From the NCBI GenBank assembly GCA_039000515.1, contig JBCFYV010000012.1, positions 37,775,407 to 37,839,406 on the forward strand: DNA of 64,000 nucleotides. The letters are read 5' to 3'. Shown piece by piece: positions 11,145 through 22,390 of this stretch. Position 1 is the first letter of the stretch. Each line of letters opens with the position of its first letter. The stretch is from Timema cristinae. Taxonomy: Eukaryota > Arthropoda > Insecta > Phasmatodea > Timematidae. Both the position numbers and the translations under genes were made by a program. The notes under the pieces were generated by a model. That model had not been told where the DNA came from, did not search any database, and saw only the letters and a program-made list of their open reading frames with translations.

Positions 11145-11890
11145 GGATGTAATGTAATTAATTGAAGGTCACATACGTTTGTAATTTTTAAAATTAATAA
11201 ACAAATTTAGTTAATAAAATGGCTGTCAATATCTCTTTTTGAGGAAGTTTCCTAGGTAAGTGAGGTATAGCCATTCAGAAGTTAAGTTTATGTTAAATAT
11301 TGGCAAAGCCATTAACAGTACATGAGTTTGGTGTTTACTGGAATTAACACAAAACTATTTTAAATGGCCCTGTTCTTACATAAATTTGAAAACATAATTT
11401 AAAAGTTAAAGTTTCTAATACGAAAAGTTTAAAATAACATATATTTTGGTTGATCATTAAGACCTAAATGCTCGGTTAACGAAGTTAGCTTGTATAGGAG
11501 GATATAATTTATCTTTGTGAAACGAGTGATTTCATTTAATAGGGAGGTCACAACAGTTGTATTAGCATTCGTATTTCAATCCCACACGATTATTTTCCAG
11601 TAACATTATAAAACCCCTTTGTTTCTGGCGAATTTTTGTTTGACTATTCTAGCACCCTAAGTTTACACTCTCAGAAGTCTTAAATTATGAGTGAAGAACG
11701 ACGCCAAAAGGAAACGTCCATCTCACCACGTAGAAACGAATAAATAAAATAATTATTTTAATATTAGATTATTTAATTTATCTTATGAAATTGCAGATTA
11801 TAACTGACCAACTTATTTTGACCACACTCGATTATTATTTGAGAATATTTAATGTATGGTGCATTCAAAAGATTCAAAGATCGACTTTTA

Positions 11891-11972
11891 TGATGTAGTT
11901 TTCTTACACGATCGACTGAAAATTGCCGCGAAATCAACCAGTAGATCGCGATTGACCATTTGCCAGCCCTTC
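11891..11972. mobile_element. Solo right end of the hAT family seen at 23958
   Basis: TGTAGTTTTCTTACACGATC followed by GACTGAAAATTG matches 24268-24302, and the segment ends in TTTGCCAGCCCTT, corresponding to the right terminus. No matching left end was found upstream. Confidence 0.5.
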
Positions 11973-12081
11973 ACCTCGAACCATTTACGTAAATACATGT
12001 GAGAAGAGAAGTTGAATCGTTGTTATTGCTGTTGGAGCTCAACTCATTTAATAATGTTTATGGAATTAGTAGTGTTCTTAA

Positions 12082-12466
12082 GGTGGTATGGAAGGGGATG
12101 CGATAAAAGGCCAGTGTTTTTACAATTGACAACATTTTTTTTTTTGCCAAAATAAATTAAATATTGCTCAAGTACAAAATAGTTTAATTTTCTTCACATG
12201 GTAAATCAACAGTTCCTGAATATCTCTCATGAACATGGTGGTATGATCTAAAAAGCTTTTTAAATGAAGAGGAAATGTTGTCATTAAATTCTGACACCTT
12301 AGACAGATCGTAAAGAAATTTTTACGTCACCATGTGAAGAAAATTAAATTATATATATATATATTACTAGAGCAATATTTTATTTATTTTGCAAAAAAAA
12401 AAGTTTTGCCATAAAAGCTGCAAAAACACTGCCTTTTTTTTTTTTTGCGTCCCCTGCCATACTACC
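12082..12466. mobile_element. TTAA-flanked inverted-repeat MITE, copy 1
   Basis: Left flank TTAA (12078-12081) and right flank TTGA (12467-12470). The ends are inverted repeats: GGTGGTATGG on the left against CCATACTACC on the right. Complementarity continues inward for about 120 bp (for example TTTAATTTTCTTCACATGG against its inverse near 12330-12345). No coding capacity. The short open frame 12367..12579 on the minus strand is a shadow. Confidence 0.75.
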
Positions 12467-12597
12467 TTGAGATAAATTAAACTTAAGTAAAACTTCAAAG
12501 ATTGATATATAGATATTTCATTCATTCCGTTTAAATATCTGAAACTTTGTCTATTGATCGGAACATTTTCATCTCCCATATCTACAATTAACTAGTA

Positions 12598-12656
12598 GAG
12601 CATTGACGCACTGGGTCAAAAAAGTTCGGAGTTCAGCACCCGTTTCCAGGTGTCAT
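12598..12656 (+). mobile_element. Fragment of the tRNA-like palindromic family
   Basis: TAGAGCATTGACGCACTGGG, then GTTCAGCACCCGTTTCCAGG and TGTCATTTCA, resembles the outer half of the right arms at 11090-11130 and 18330-18390. Heavily decayed. Confidence 0.35.
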
Positions 12657-12710
12657 TTCACAAGTATATAAATACCGGTAGAGAAATGTTAGAATGGCAG
12701 GAGGACTTAC

Positions 12711-12858
12711 CTTGGCCATATAGTTTAGGTTCGTACTCCAACACCAGCTCGTTCATACGCCTGAGACCATACTCAGCTGCCTCCATGACGGCTGCCCGCC
12801 CCCACTCCCGTCCTTGAGCTTAGGGGTGGTGGCTTCTGCTATCACTCCTGCCACCAAC
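12711..12858 (-). CDS. Internal coding exon of the same unrecognised gene, with a 1-nt frame break
   Basis: Minus strand: acceptor CTCTTGCAG before 12858 and donor GTAAGTCC after 12711. It is 148 nt, one short of the 149 needed to keep frame. The first part reads LVAGVIAEATTPKLKD and the last part AAVMEAAEYGLRRMNELVLE then YEPKLYGQ, in two frames that join if one G is added to the G-rich run near 12795-12806. The final base plus two bases of the exon at 8149 make one Gly codon, so the two exons splice in phase. The break may be a homopolymer assembly error or a true disabling mutation. The Ala/Glu/Leu-rich text suggests helices; the family is unknown. Confidence 0.68.
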
Positions 12859-12859
12859 C

Positions 12860-13330
12860 TGCAAGAGACGAACACACACGGTTTGTTTCTACTATGGACC
12901 CTGAGGTGGGGGAGGGGAGTCACCACAAAATATTAGATAGGCTGTAGATCCCAGGTGGGCTGGAAGTCACCAAACATTAAGGTGGGCTGGAAGTCATAAA
13001 GAATTAAGATTGAATGCAATGACTAATTTGAGGTCTTTTTATCAGTCAGTTAATATTTTGTACCCATTTTTAAACACACATTTGAGACAAATTTATTTAA
13101 CACCTGAATTTATTTATATTTTTATGTTAGAACAAAAGTAACTTGTTCTAGTAAAACAATTTTATAGATGTTACAGAAAAATATCAGTAAAACCAACACA
13201 ATTAATACTACTGAGCATTAAAAGAAAATTAGTTTTGTCTAAAAATTGTCAGGTAGTAGACGCTTTAACTCGAAGTGACGTCAATTACAACGCTAAAATC
13301 CAATTTCCAAGGCACAAGGATACATTTTCT
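12860..13330. other. Intron or 5' flank of the unrecognised gene
   Basis: Upstream of the exon at 12711..12858 the preceding intron should be phase 2. A short GTGGGCTGGAAGTCA-like duplication is at 12955-12995. I could not identify the next upstream exon here. Confidence 0.4.
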
Positions 13331-13342
13331 ACAGAACCTACA

Positions 13343-13521
13343 ACCTCTGGCAAGACATCTTGTGAATGTGGGGAAAGCCAGGCCTCCACCGTGGTTCGGA
13401 TTCCACGTTAAACTGTAGGTCCTCCATTTCATCTCACAATCACCCTACCATTACACATTAGCGTAAGATAACCCGAACGGGTAGTAAGACGCGGTGCTAA
13501 TAATAATAATAATAATAATAT

Positions 13522-13566
<45 letters not shown>
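13343..13566 (+). mobile_element. 5'-truncated SINE-B, young
   Basis: Begins in the body (GACATCTTGTGAATGTGGGG), shared tail at 13465-13498, then (TAA)n to 13566. Duplication ACAGAACCTACA at 13331-13342 and 13567-13578. Confidence 0.9.
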
Positions 13567-13568
<2 letters not shown>

Positions 13569-14394
13569 AGAACCTACACATAATTTACAAATGTAACATA
13601 ATTAAAACATGGTTAAACTTTGGTTAATAGCTTCTGATGCTGGTTCTTGAGAGGCTATGGTTAGAGTCCCGAACAAGATTTATCTGAGTTTGTACGGGCT
13701 GCGAAATAAAGTAACGTACGAATTAGTCGGAGTGAATAAAAGTGCGATCCCAGGTGCTAATAACCTAAATAGAGCCAAGATCCCTGTAAAAATCAAAAAG
13801 ACAACACCTATTGGCAGAAATTTGACTAAATGTCTTAAAATAACAATCCTTTAATTACTTAAAGGAGGCCGCCTCGTTCGGCAAAAAGGTATCAAACGCT
13901 GTCAAGCCACACGTCTTAAAATACAATGGCCGTGTCGTTTTATGGAACTACTTCTATAGTCTTTATAAACCTATTTCCTTTCTCCCCTCACCGACAACCA
14001 CCTTTTTTATTTTGATAAGAAAGAAGGGAAAGAAAACTACGAAACTCCTTATTTCAAGCTAAAAAGGAAAGATCCTTGCTAGTTGTCAAATATCTTGAAC
14101 TCTTTGGTTGTGAGTATATCAAATAATTACTGTATTAGTTAGAGGAAAGATAAATCTAAAACCTTTTTTCATCAAGCCTAGCCTCGTAGGTCCTTAAATA
14201 TTTTAAAAGTCGTTGAAAATGAGCAAATTTAGCACTATCACACTTTTTTTATCAATAAAACACACTGTATAGTGATTAAGGAAAACACCTGTTATAATCT
14301 TTCGGATTTATTTTGGTGTGAGCCATATTTTGAAATAACGTATCGTTGAAGCAACCTATGGTAGCTCTCTTCTACTCATTCAGTCATTATACTA

Positions 14395-14525
14395 TAAAGA
14401 AGGGGAAAACCAAATCAAAATATCACACGCGCACCCAGCTAGGATTTGAACCCCGACCTCCTCCCAAATTGCAATGCTTGCTTATTGTCCTTAGACTACT
14501 CAGTCATAGTTGCGGGAAGCAGAAA
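14395..14525 (-). mobile_element. tRNA-headed SINE-like fragment
   Basis: Box B inverse AGGATTTGAACCCCGACC at 14442 and inverse box A-like TTAGACTACTCAGTC near 14495. Tail not recognised. Confidence 0.35.
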
Positions 14526-15664
14526 TTCGTATAGTAGCCATTTAAATTACTGAACTCACCAAACAAATAATACTTCAAACATCATTAACTCCCTCAATGA
14601 CCTTTCGCCAAAGTAGATATTTTAGTTCAGTCACGTTTTGCCTGAGCTAAGAGATTCATTTTCTATAAATTCAACTAGTGAGAGTTTTTTCTAATAATCT
14701 GATAAATTTCCAATACAATGATATACTAATGTAAACAAAATATCTATTTTTGGGAAATTCAAAACACACATGTGGAACGTAACACGTCAATTTATTTGAT
14801 GAGCGTTGCTAAGATGTTGATTCTTGATATTACAAATATTAACTCGTTGACGTGAAGAATGTTTGGAAAGTAAATGATGGTCGATTCAATTTAAGTGACG
14901 CACAGTTGAAGCGTTTATAAACAAACCTTGAAACATTTTACATTATGCGCTATTAAAATGTCGTGAACGAATCTTCAATATATTGTTCATTGATGAAATG
15001 ACACGAAAGTGGGACGTTTATGAAATACTGCCAATAAACGATCATAGAAGTAGACAAAACACACAGACTTAAAAAAAAATCCCAAGACAACTAAACTGCG
15101 AACTAGTATCGGACGAATGTTACGCGGCAGAGCTGTAGTGATGATTGGCTCTAAAAGGGCCCCGGATGTGTTCAAAGACTGGTCGACGGTGCTCTCACCT
15201 TACTTCACCTTGACCCTCCCCCACACCTCTCCCCCTTAAAATTTCCGCAACCAACCCGTTTCACCTCGTCTTTAGCATCTTGCGCTTCTTCATAACTTTT
15301 TTTTATAATTAAAGTAGCGTTCACAATTTTCGCAAAGAAGCATAGTGGCATTAAATGTATCTGTCCCTGCATCATTGAACAATAATTATTTGCTGAGGTA
15401 ACCCCAAGTGTATTCATTTATTTGAGGGCACGCCCCCATGCTTATTCAATTTGTTCTTCCTGTTTTTTTTTAAACTGTGTCAAATTTCATCCAGGTTTCT
15501 TTGATAATTTGCCAAGATGTCTCCAGATTTATTTAGTTCTTCGCAAAATGACCTCAAGATTTCATCAATTGGTTGCCGATATTCCTTCCATTTTCTTAAA
15601 TTATTTATCAATGTGCCACCACCAGCGTGCCTCCACATTTCTTTGATTTCGTTGATTTTTGATT

Positions 15665-15710
15665 TTTTGTGAGTGTCTGTGTGTTGTGTGTGTGTGAGTG
15701 TGTGTGTGTG

Positions 15711-15754
<44 letters not shown>

Positions 15755-15765
15755 TGGTGTGTGGT
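15665..15765. repeat. (GT)n microsatellite
   Basis: GTGT runs with GTGTTG interruptions. The 62-codon minus-strand frame at 15608 (poly Thr-His) is produced by it. Confidence 0.95.
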
Positions 15766-16069
15766 GTGTAGGGGAGGGGGCAGATGGTGGTTTCATTGAT
15801 TCACCATAAATTTCAGTTTATTAAAAAAAAGTAATCTCAATGTAATGTAAGGATGTCTGTTTGCCCCTTAGTGCTTTTTAAACATTTATTAATAGGCTCA
15901 CTATTGACTATGAGTGACCTAATCGCTTATGTGTGGTGAAATGCCACGCCATCTTAAAAAATTGTTGATACAAATATTGGAGTTCCTCTTGAGGTTTTGT
16001 AAAAATCCAAATTACACATTTTCTCTATGGAACAGTCACATCTTGTGAAAAATAGTAAAAAAGGATTGA

Positions 16070-16235
16070 GCTTTATCTGTATTGGTGGCACAAGGACTAA
16101 ATGTCAAGTTCATCTAAAATATGTTTGCCTCTAACTTAGAATGTAGTGGCTTGAATCCTGGCTAGTTGTACTGAAGGTGGGTTTTTTCCTAAATAGTTTT
16201 TCAATTTCATTCTACGCTAATGCAGGCACAGTTGA
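16070..16235 (+). mobile_element. Decayed SINE-A
   Basis: GGCTTGAATCCTGGCTAG (box B), GTACTGAAGGTGGGTTTTTT, CTAAATAGTTTTTCAATTTC and ACGCTAATGCAGGCAC follow SINE-A order. The tail is missing. Confidence 0.45.
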
Positions 16236-16495
16236 TATGAATTGCACCTTCATAATCTCTACCTCATTAACATAACTAAAGAGTGTATAGCCTTGACAGT
16301 AGTAGAATGTGGTGAAAAAAAATCAGCTTCGGAAACATTTTTGAGCAATTTATCTCTTACACTAATGCAGAAAATTAAACTATTTGCTTGTGTGACTCAA
16401 AACATACGTGTAAAAAAGTACAGTATAACTTTTATAGGAAGATCCTTTGACCAAATAAAAGCATATTTTTTTCCCCATCAACATTTTACTATTTA

Positions 16496-16985
16496 ATTAC
16501 TTACTTATAAATATTGCACTAGGAACTCGAAAGTTAGTTGCCATACATACAAAATTACACCAACTATCCTTTCTTAAGATAGGGTGTTTAACAGGGGGAC
16601 TGGATAGAACTATCTCTTTCAGGTCCATCCTAATGTTATCCTCCCATCTGCGTCCAGGTCTTACCAATGATCTCTTCCCATTGTGTTTGCCAGTCAATAC
16701 CTTGAACACAGTTTTAGATTATTCCATTCACGCTGCATGTCCTGACCACCATAATTTACGAGACTTAATTATCCTAACAATGTCTTGTGATGGGTACAGG
16801 GTATGTAACGCATAATTATGTAACCTCATCCCCTCACCTGTATCCTCATCCCTTTATGGACCAAATACCTTCCTAAGCACCTTGTTTTTCGGGAACCCTA
16901 AATTTCTTTTCATCATGTAAGGTGAGGTAGCTTTAGTAACACAGTATGATAATGTTCCACTTACAAAGAATTCTACTATACTTGT
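16496..16985 (-). pseudogene. Non-LTR retrotransposon ORF2 C-terminal fragment
   Basis: A single minus-strand frame with a few stops reads NKVLRKVFGP, RDEDTGEGMRLHNYALHTLY, DIVRIIKSRKLWWSGHAA, FKVLTGKHN, GKRSLVRPGRRWEDNIRMDL and ATNFRVPS before ending. This succession (FGP-RD, LHN, IKSR-W-GH, GKR-RP-RRWEDN-MDL, N-RVP) is a conserved C-terminal tail of arthropod non-LTR elements. Three in-frame stops show decay. The reverse transcriptase domain itself is absent. Confidence 0.8.
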
Positions 16986-17345
16986 AATATCCTGTGCTAC
17001 ATGACTGTAATTGTGTATGTGAACTAAGCTTAGTCCTGCCTGGTTCTCGTCCTCAGGGCATCATGTATGTGATCTTCCCAAGAAGTAGTTTTGCAAAAAA
17101 CAAACAGGTTATAGTGTTAGGACCCTATGGCTTGGCAAAATGAACGCCGGTCTACCTTTGCTGGTAATTTGTTGAGAGAGAAAAAAATACGCCTTTAGCG
17201 ACAAAGCAAAATGCTTGAATTCAAAAGGAACACTTACAGTATCCTTATGGGTAAATAATTACGTTGTTTCAAATTATTATTTACTATCAATTTATTTTTT
17301 TAATTCTTCTTTATGAATGGAGTAGGCCCACTTCTTCAGAAACAC

Positions 17346-17581
17346 TTTGGTGGTTGAATGGTCTAAGGCATCACTCTCGCAATAGATTGAACTGCCGATA
17401 ACGTTAAGATCGAGGTTCGAATCTACATAATGCGTACTGGGGATGTTACTCGTATTTTCCTTAATGTTTTCCACTTTTATCCACTTTAATGCGGGTAAAC
17501 TTCCTCTAAGTTCCACCTTCATCATACCTAGCCTTACTAGTCTATAAGCGTACAACCCTAACGGATAATAAAACACGGTGG
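17346..17581 (+). mobile_element. Old SINE-A
   Basis: Head GGTGGTTGAATGGTCTAAGG, B box GAGGTTCGAATC, body GTTTTCCACTTTTATCC, tail ACAACCCTAACGGATAATAA. The 94-codon minus frame at 17292 is its shadow. Confidence 0.75.
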
Positions 17582-17616
17582 TAAAAAAAACTTTATGAAT
17601 TCGTTGAAAAAATGAA

Positions 17617-17770
17617 AGTTGTGATCAAGAGGTTGAAGATGTTATACTTCAATTGCAATTGGTTGCCGTACAAGGGGTGATTGCAGTTCGAATCCTAGCA
17701 TGATTTATTGGAGTTTTCCTCTCCTCTTTCATGACAAAGTAAGAACATTGTCTTTAGTTAAACCTTTATC
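17617..17770 (+). mobile_element. tRNA-headed SINE-like fragment
   Basis: CAGTTCGAATCCTAGCATG (box B) and GGAGTTTTCCTCTCCTCTTT resemble a SINE-A-like body, with a different and weak head. Confidence 0.35.
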
Positions 17771-18189
17771 TCTTCTACCACTTAGATTGAATCATTAACA
17801 ACTATTTTGTTGGACTAAAATTATAAAACCACTATTTTTATAAAATTAACACATGGATGGCACAGTTATCCTTCAATAACTAAACCCATTGACATTTTTT
17901 TTAGGAGAAAGGAGAGGTAGAGGGGCTGAACCTACTTAAAAAAAATATCAATAAATAATGGTAGCAAATTTATGGTTGCCTTAGGTTACAATTAAAAATT
18001 TCAGGTAGGTAATCGAGATGTTTATCAACTTTTATGTTGGTATAACCAAACGGTATAAGCGCGTGCTAATAATTAATAATATATAATAATAATAATAATA
18101 TAATAACTTTATATGTAATTTATTATTTTAGATGGGCGTTACTAGAAAATATTTTCACTAAACATACCGTAAGAACTAATAATATTTGT

Positions 18190-18406
18190 ATTCTGAAAAT
18201 TGAAAAATGACACCAAGACATGGGAATCAACCGGGAGCCTTGAATAGTACGCAATGCTCTAACCACTGAGCTATCCAGGAATCGTCCAATTAGTGAAGAA
18301 TTACCTTAAAGATGGGACAATTCCTGGATACCTCAGTGGTTAGCTTACTAAGTCAAGGGTACCGGGTTCGATTCCGTGTCCAGATGTTATTTTCAATTTT
18401 CAGAAT
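18190..18406. mobile_element. Palindromic element made of inverted tRNA-like arms, copy 2
   Basis: Same outer ends as the copy at 10779. Left arm: minus-strand tRNA-like text containing AACCACTGAGCTATCCAGG. Right arm: plus-strand TGGATACCTCAGTGGTTAGC and GGGTTCGATTCCGTG. The arms face head to head around 18297-18318. Neither arm folds as an intact tRNA. Confidence 0.7.
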
Positions 18407-18989
18407 ATGATATTTAGATGCGAGTGAATCTCACTAAAATCAATATAATAGCTTTGTCTATTTGATTCTTAGTAATTTTAAATAAACTGTTTTGTTTATG
18501 CTTTACTAATCTTGCAGTACTGGTTTTACCTGGACAATGTTATTTATTCTCTAAACTTATTTTTAATAATTAGATATGACTTAGCAAATCTCGTTCAATC
18601 AGTTTATATATCAAATAACAAGTAGTACACTATTAAAAAAAAAACGGGTTTTTGATCTTCCAAAACAGTGATTTTTTTAATTCTCACGCTAGTAGAATGA
18701 TGGGAAGTTATTTGGGACTCTCTAAAACTTTTTTCTTAAAACAAATGTTCAAAAGTTTAGCTTTAAACCAAGCCAGTTAAGAAAAAATTAATTTTGTCAG
18801 TTCCAATTAAATTAGAACTAATTTATAATATTGCATAAGAAATTTACTATTGTAAACTATTCAGGAATTAAATTTATTCTGTTCCAGTATATCAAAGTAG
18901 GTATCTTCCCAAATTAGGCAGACTAGAGGTCAAGGCTTTTTTGTTGTTTTTTTCCCACCAAATCTTACTCTCCATATGAATGAAACTTG

Positions 18990-19200
18990 TTTTAGTTAAG
19001 CTAATGAGGTCAGGAGGAAGAAATTAAAATTTAGAAAAAGTGTGCAAACAGTAGCGTGGAAAGAGAGAGAAATAGAACAAGCGTTAGCGTTGAGAGAGAG
19101 AGAGAGAGGTGAAAAAAAGTTTAGGAAAAACTACCCCTGGTACACCCAACCAGGATTAAGCCTTGACCTCTAAGTGAGCCAGACATTTTCCCGCGTGCCT
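18990..19200 (-). mobile_element. Decayed SINE-A
   Basis: A (GA)n expansion replaces the GGGAGAG body motif; then AGTTTAGGAAAAACTACCCC and TGGTACACCCAACCAGG match the SINE-A centre. The tail end is lost. Confidence 0.4.
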
Positions 19201-19316
19201 ACCTATAAGTTAGAGACCAAAGTTCAATGACCATATAATCCACAATTCAATAATGGCATCTCTAAAAGAAGAAGTTCTTGGCCTCTTCTAGGCCCTATAG
19301 TTGACTCGATTACTTT

Positions 19317-19925
19317 TAGCATCACGTCTTACTACTCATTCAAGCTATACTTCTATATACTAATTATACCAATTGTTTTAGGGAAAAGTAAGGTTGAATT
19401 TTTTAAGAAACGTCAGTGACGTAGCGAGGGGGCCAAGACCCCTTTGTTTAAGCTGGCGCCTTTTATCAAACAGTTACTTAAGCCTCTCCTTTTTTATTTA
19501 CTTTTACTTATGTTCCTTGTGTGTTTTAGTTTTAATAAATAATATTTATTTTTTATTTTTCTATGGATTTTGGTTTAAAAATATTCTGTAATAGTCTATC
19601 AATACGATGGTATACTTGTTTGACTTAAGTGAGCCGTGAGGGGAATGTATTTGTACAAAAGGAATGGTTGTACAAGGGAAGGGGGCTATATGATCTGGCC
19701 GATAGGTGTAGCATTCCTATAGATCTCCCCCCCCCCCTTCCCCAGTTCCTGATCAGAAGTCCTAACTACTTCCCTGTGAAGTGTATCCACATTTGCGTCG
19801 AGGGAGAATAGAAAATAATTGTATAAAAACCACTCTCAGTACAACTGACCGGTATTCGAACCCTGATCTCCCCGTCATCGGTATTGCGAGAGTGGTGCCT
19901 TAGACCATGCGACCACTGAAGCCGA
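19317..19925 (-). mobile_element. Old SINE-A interrupted by a hAT-like element
   Basis: First part 19317-19413 (AGCATCACGTCTTACTACTC, AGTAAGGTTGAATT); second part 19777-19925 (GTATCCACATTTGCGTCGAG, GTATTCGAACCCTGATC, GACCATGCGACCACTGAAG). Joining them across 19414..19776 gives a continuous SINE. Confidence 0.75.
19414..19776. mobile_element. Non-autonomous hAT-like element inside an old SINE
   Basis: Starts CAGTGACGTAGCGAGG and ends with the inverse of CAGGGAAGTAGTTAGG (11 of 16 positions shared). The flanking octamers AGAAACGT (19406-19413) and TGAAGTGT (19777-19784) agree at 5 of 8 positions, as expected for an old duplication. The disrupted host SINE-A resumes exactly on the other side. 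No transposase remains. Confidence 0.55.
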
Positions 19926-20161
19926 TAACTCAAATTTTATTTCGCAAGAGAATGATCATTTTATTTATCTTTACTTGAGTTACTAACTCGCACTTTCTAA
20001 GCACACATTATACAATATAGAAACTAGCTCAAATAACTACAGTACCCAGTACACACACAGCCATAGCGTCTAGGTATTTACCAACTGGAAAACGAGAATC
20101 AAGGTCTCGTAATATTGTATTCGGCCACTCTAGCCAAATAGCCGAATGGACACCATTCCAT

Positions 20162-20345
20162 AGACATATATTACATTACGGTATTGTACATAATGTACAG
20201 TACAGTGCATACAGTACGTTACAGTACAGTACTGTGCATACTGTATATTACAGTACAGTACTGTGCATACTGTATATTACATTACAGTACTGTACATACG
20301 GTATATTACATTACAGTACTGTACATACTGTACAGTACATACATA
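20162..20345. repeat. 29-bp tandem array rich in GTAC palindromes
   Basis: About six units containing CAGTACTGTACATACTGTAT-like text; starts near 20231, 20260, 20289 and 20318. The motif is self-complementary, so the array can fold back on itself. Confidence 0.8.
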
Positions 20346-21430
20346 CATAGATACATATTTTAACTGACTATAAACTGGGCGTAGCCAAGTTCTGTTTTAA
20401 CTTGACCCATTTCATTTGTCATCCGACTGTCTGTCTAGCCGGATGTCCTGACCCTTGTTACGCAGTAACTGTGAAATTTGGGAGCAAATTTTACCATTAT
20501 TTGGCAGGGACATTTTTTAAACCTATGCCAAATGATGTATCAACATTGTTTTTAAATCTTACTATCCGTCTCAATATGGTGACCACTAAAAAGGTTTTTA
20601 CTTTAGTAGTTCATCTCAAGTAATTAAAATGTATTATTCTAAGCAATCAGTCGAGTACCTAGGGCATGTTTGTTTAATTTTTAACAACTTTATATTGGAA
20701 GAATGGCGTCTTAGGCCTCATGAACAATGCTTATTTGCTCTGACTATCTACTACTATGAAGTAATCACCCTGTCATTGTGTCATAATGTTACACACTTTT
20801 CAATCAAAAAACCATTACACCAATTGAGCTGAAATCTCGCTTTGGGATAACTCAGACGTTCTGTTAACATATAGGCTATTTATAATTATTCACACCACTT
20901 AACCTGATACATGACCCTCAATCCCCAAACCTTCCACCCCTAGACGTAACTCTTGAATTACTTGGGCTAGGACATTTCTCTTTGGATAGGAGGTACTCAC
21001 AGGTACTCCCAGCCCCCAGTGACCCCCGACAGCCCCTAGGTGAATATCCGTAACTGAACAAACACTACATTGATTAAACTAAAATTTCGCAGGAGCATAA
21101 CTTATAAGTTAGGTTAACATATAATCTAATTAAAACCACTTACACCACTTACTCTGATACATAAACCCCAACCCCTTCCACCTAGCATCCCCATATGTAT
21201 CTCCGTAACCACTGGGGAGAAGGGCTCGCTTAAATTTAACAATATACTTTCAATATTTAACTACCCATATCATTTTGTATTCATTTGTAAGTCAAGACAC
21301 TGATACATACTAATTACTGGCAAACAGCCACTAGCAATGTACTATGGAATGTAGTTCTCTTCTGTTTATCTTGATTACCAATAAAGTATCATCTGCAAAT
21401 CAAAGTTTCAATAATACTCATTGCTAAACA
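20346..21430. other. No gene seen
   Basis: Contains a loose two-fold repeat of CACACCACTTAACCTGATAC-like and AACCCCTTCCACC-like text (20890-20940 and 21140-21185). The frames at 20402 and 20629 are short and unsupported. Confidence 0.4.
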
Positions 21431-21435
21431 GAAGA

Positions 21436-21930
21436 GAGGCTCACTGTTCATATAATTGTTTTTAAGACTGTAGTAACGATAAAAACATGGAGGGAGGGAG
21501 GTCTACTGTTCATACAATTACTATTAAGACTGTAGTAGCGATAAAAACATGGAGGGAGTGAGGTCTACTGTTCATACAATTACTATTAAGACTGTAGTAG
21601 CGATAAGAACATGGAGGGAGTGAGGTATACTGTTCATACAATTACTATTAAGACTGTAGTAGCGATAAGAACATGGAGGGAGTGAGGTATACTGTTCATA
21701 CAATTACTATTAAGACTGTAGTAGCGATAAAAACATGGAGGGAGTGAGGTATACTGTTCATACAATTACTATTAAGACTGTAGTAGCGATAAGAACATGG
21801 AGGGACTTAGGTATACTGTTCATACAATTACTAGTAAGACTGTAGTAGCGATAAGAACATGGAGGGAGGGAGGTCCACTGATCATATAACTACTAGTAAA
21901 GATTGTAGTAACGTTAAGAACATTCGACAG
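21436..21930. repeat. 62-bp tandem array, eight units
   Basis: Units begin GAGGTCTACTGTTCATACAA or GAGGTATACTG and end AACATGGAGGGAG. The middle units differ by only a few bases; the first and last are more diverged. No coding frame. Confidence 0.9.
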
Positions 21931-22194
21931 AACCGGTGACTGAGAAGTCTATGTTTTAGTCTGGGACTTGTGCATTGGGGATAGTTTTTAATGTGTGACC
22001 TCTTACTGTAGTGTTTTTATCCACTCTCAAGGCTAATGCAAGTGCAGCACCTCAATAAACCATAGTTTTAACACAATGGTTAATAATCCAAGGGGTTAGG
22101 AGGTCCTAGATTTCCAGGAGAGAAAATCAACCATAATTTAGCTGAAGAGAGGTCTAGAAAACTATATTATGATATCATGGTGTTAATTTTTTTT

Positions 22195-22390
22195 AATGTG
22201 TATGCTCAGAATGACTTCTTATAAGTGGTAAGGATTGCGAGATTAACTTGGAGGATATGCGCCCACATTAACGTGGAGAATTGAACGTAAAACCTAACCC
22301 GATGAACCCAACCTAGGTTCAAACTTTGACTTCCCTATCACCACCAATCCAATTTATTACGAGTATGAGACTCAAAACCATGTGAGCGTT
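22195..22390 (-). mobile_element. Decayed SINE-A
   Basis: TTGGAGGATATGCGCCCACA, CCTAGGTTCAAACTTTGACT and TTACGAGTATGAGACTC follow the SINE-A minus-strand order loosely. Confidence 0.35.

Larger units (their letters stand above)
13579..16060. other. No gene seen
   Basis: Apart from the tRNA-like scrap at 14395 and the (GT)n tract, only short frames are present (13657, 14987, 15205, 15422), none with recognisable domains or splice support. The stretch 15180-15260 is C/G-rich but not coding-like. Confidence 0.45.

Noticed and set aside
21436..21930. CRISPR-like array
   Set aside because: The 62-bp units are contiguous without variable spacers, which is a simple tandem repeat, and the genome context is eukaryotic.
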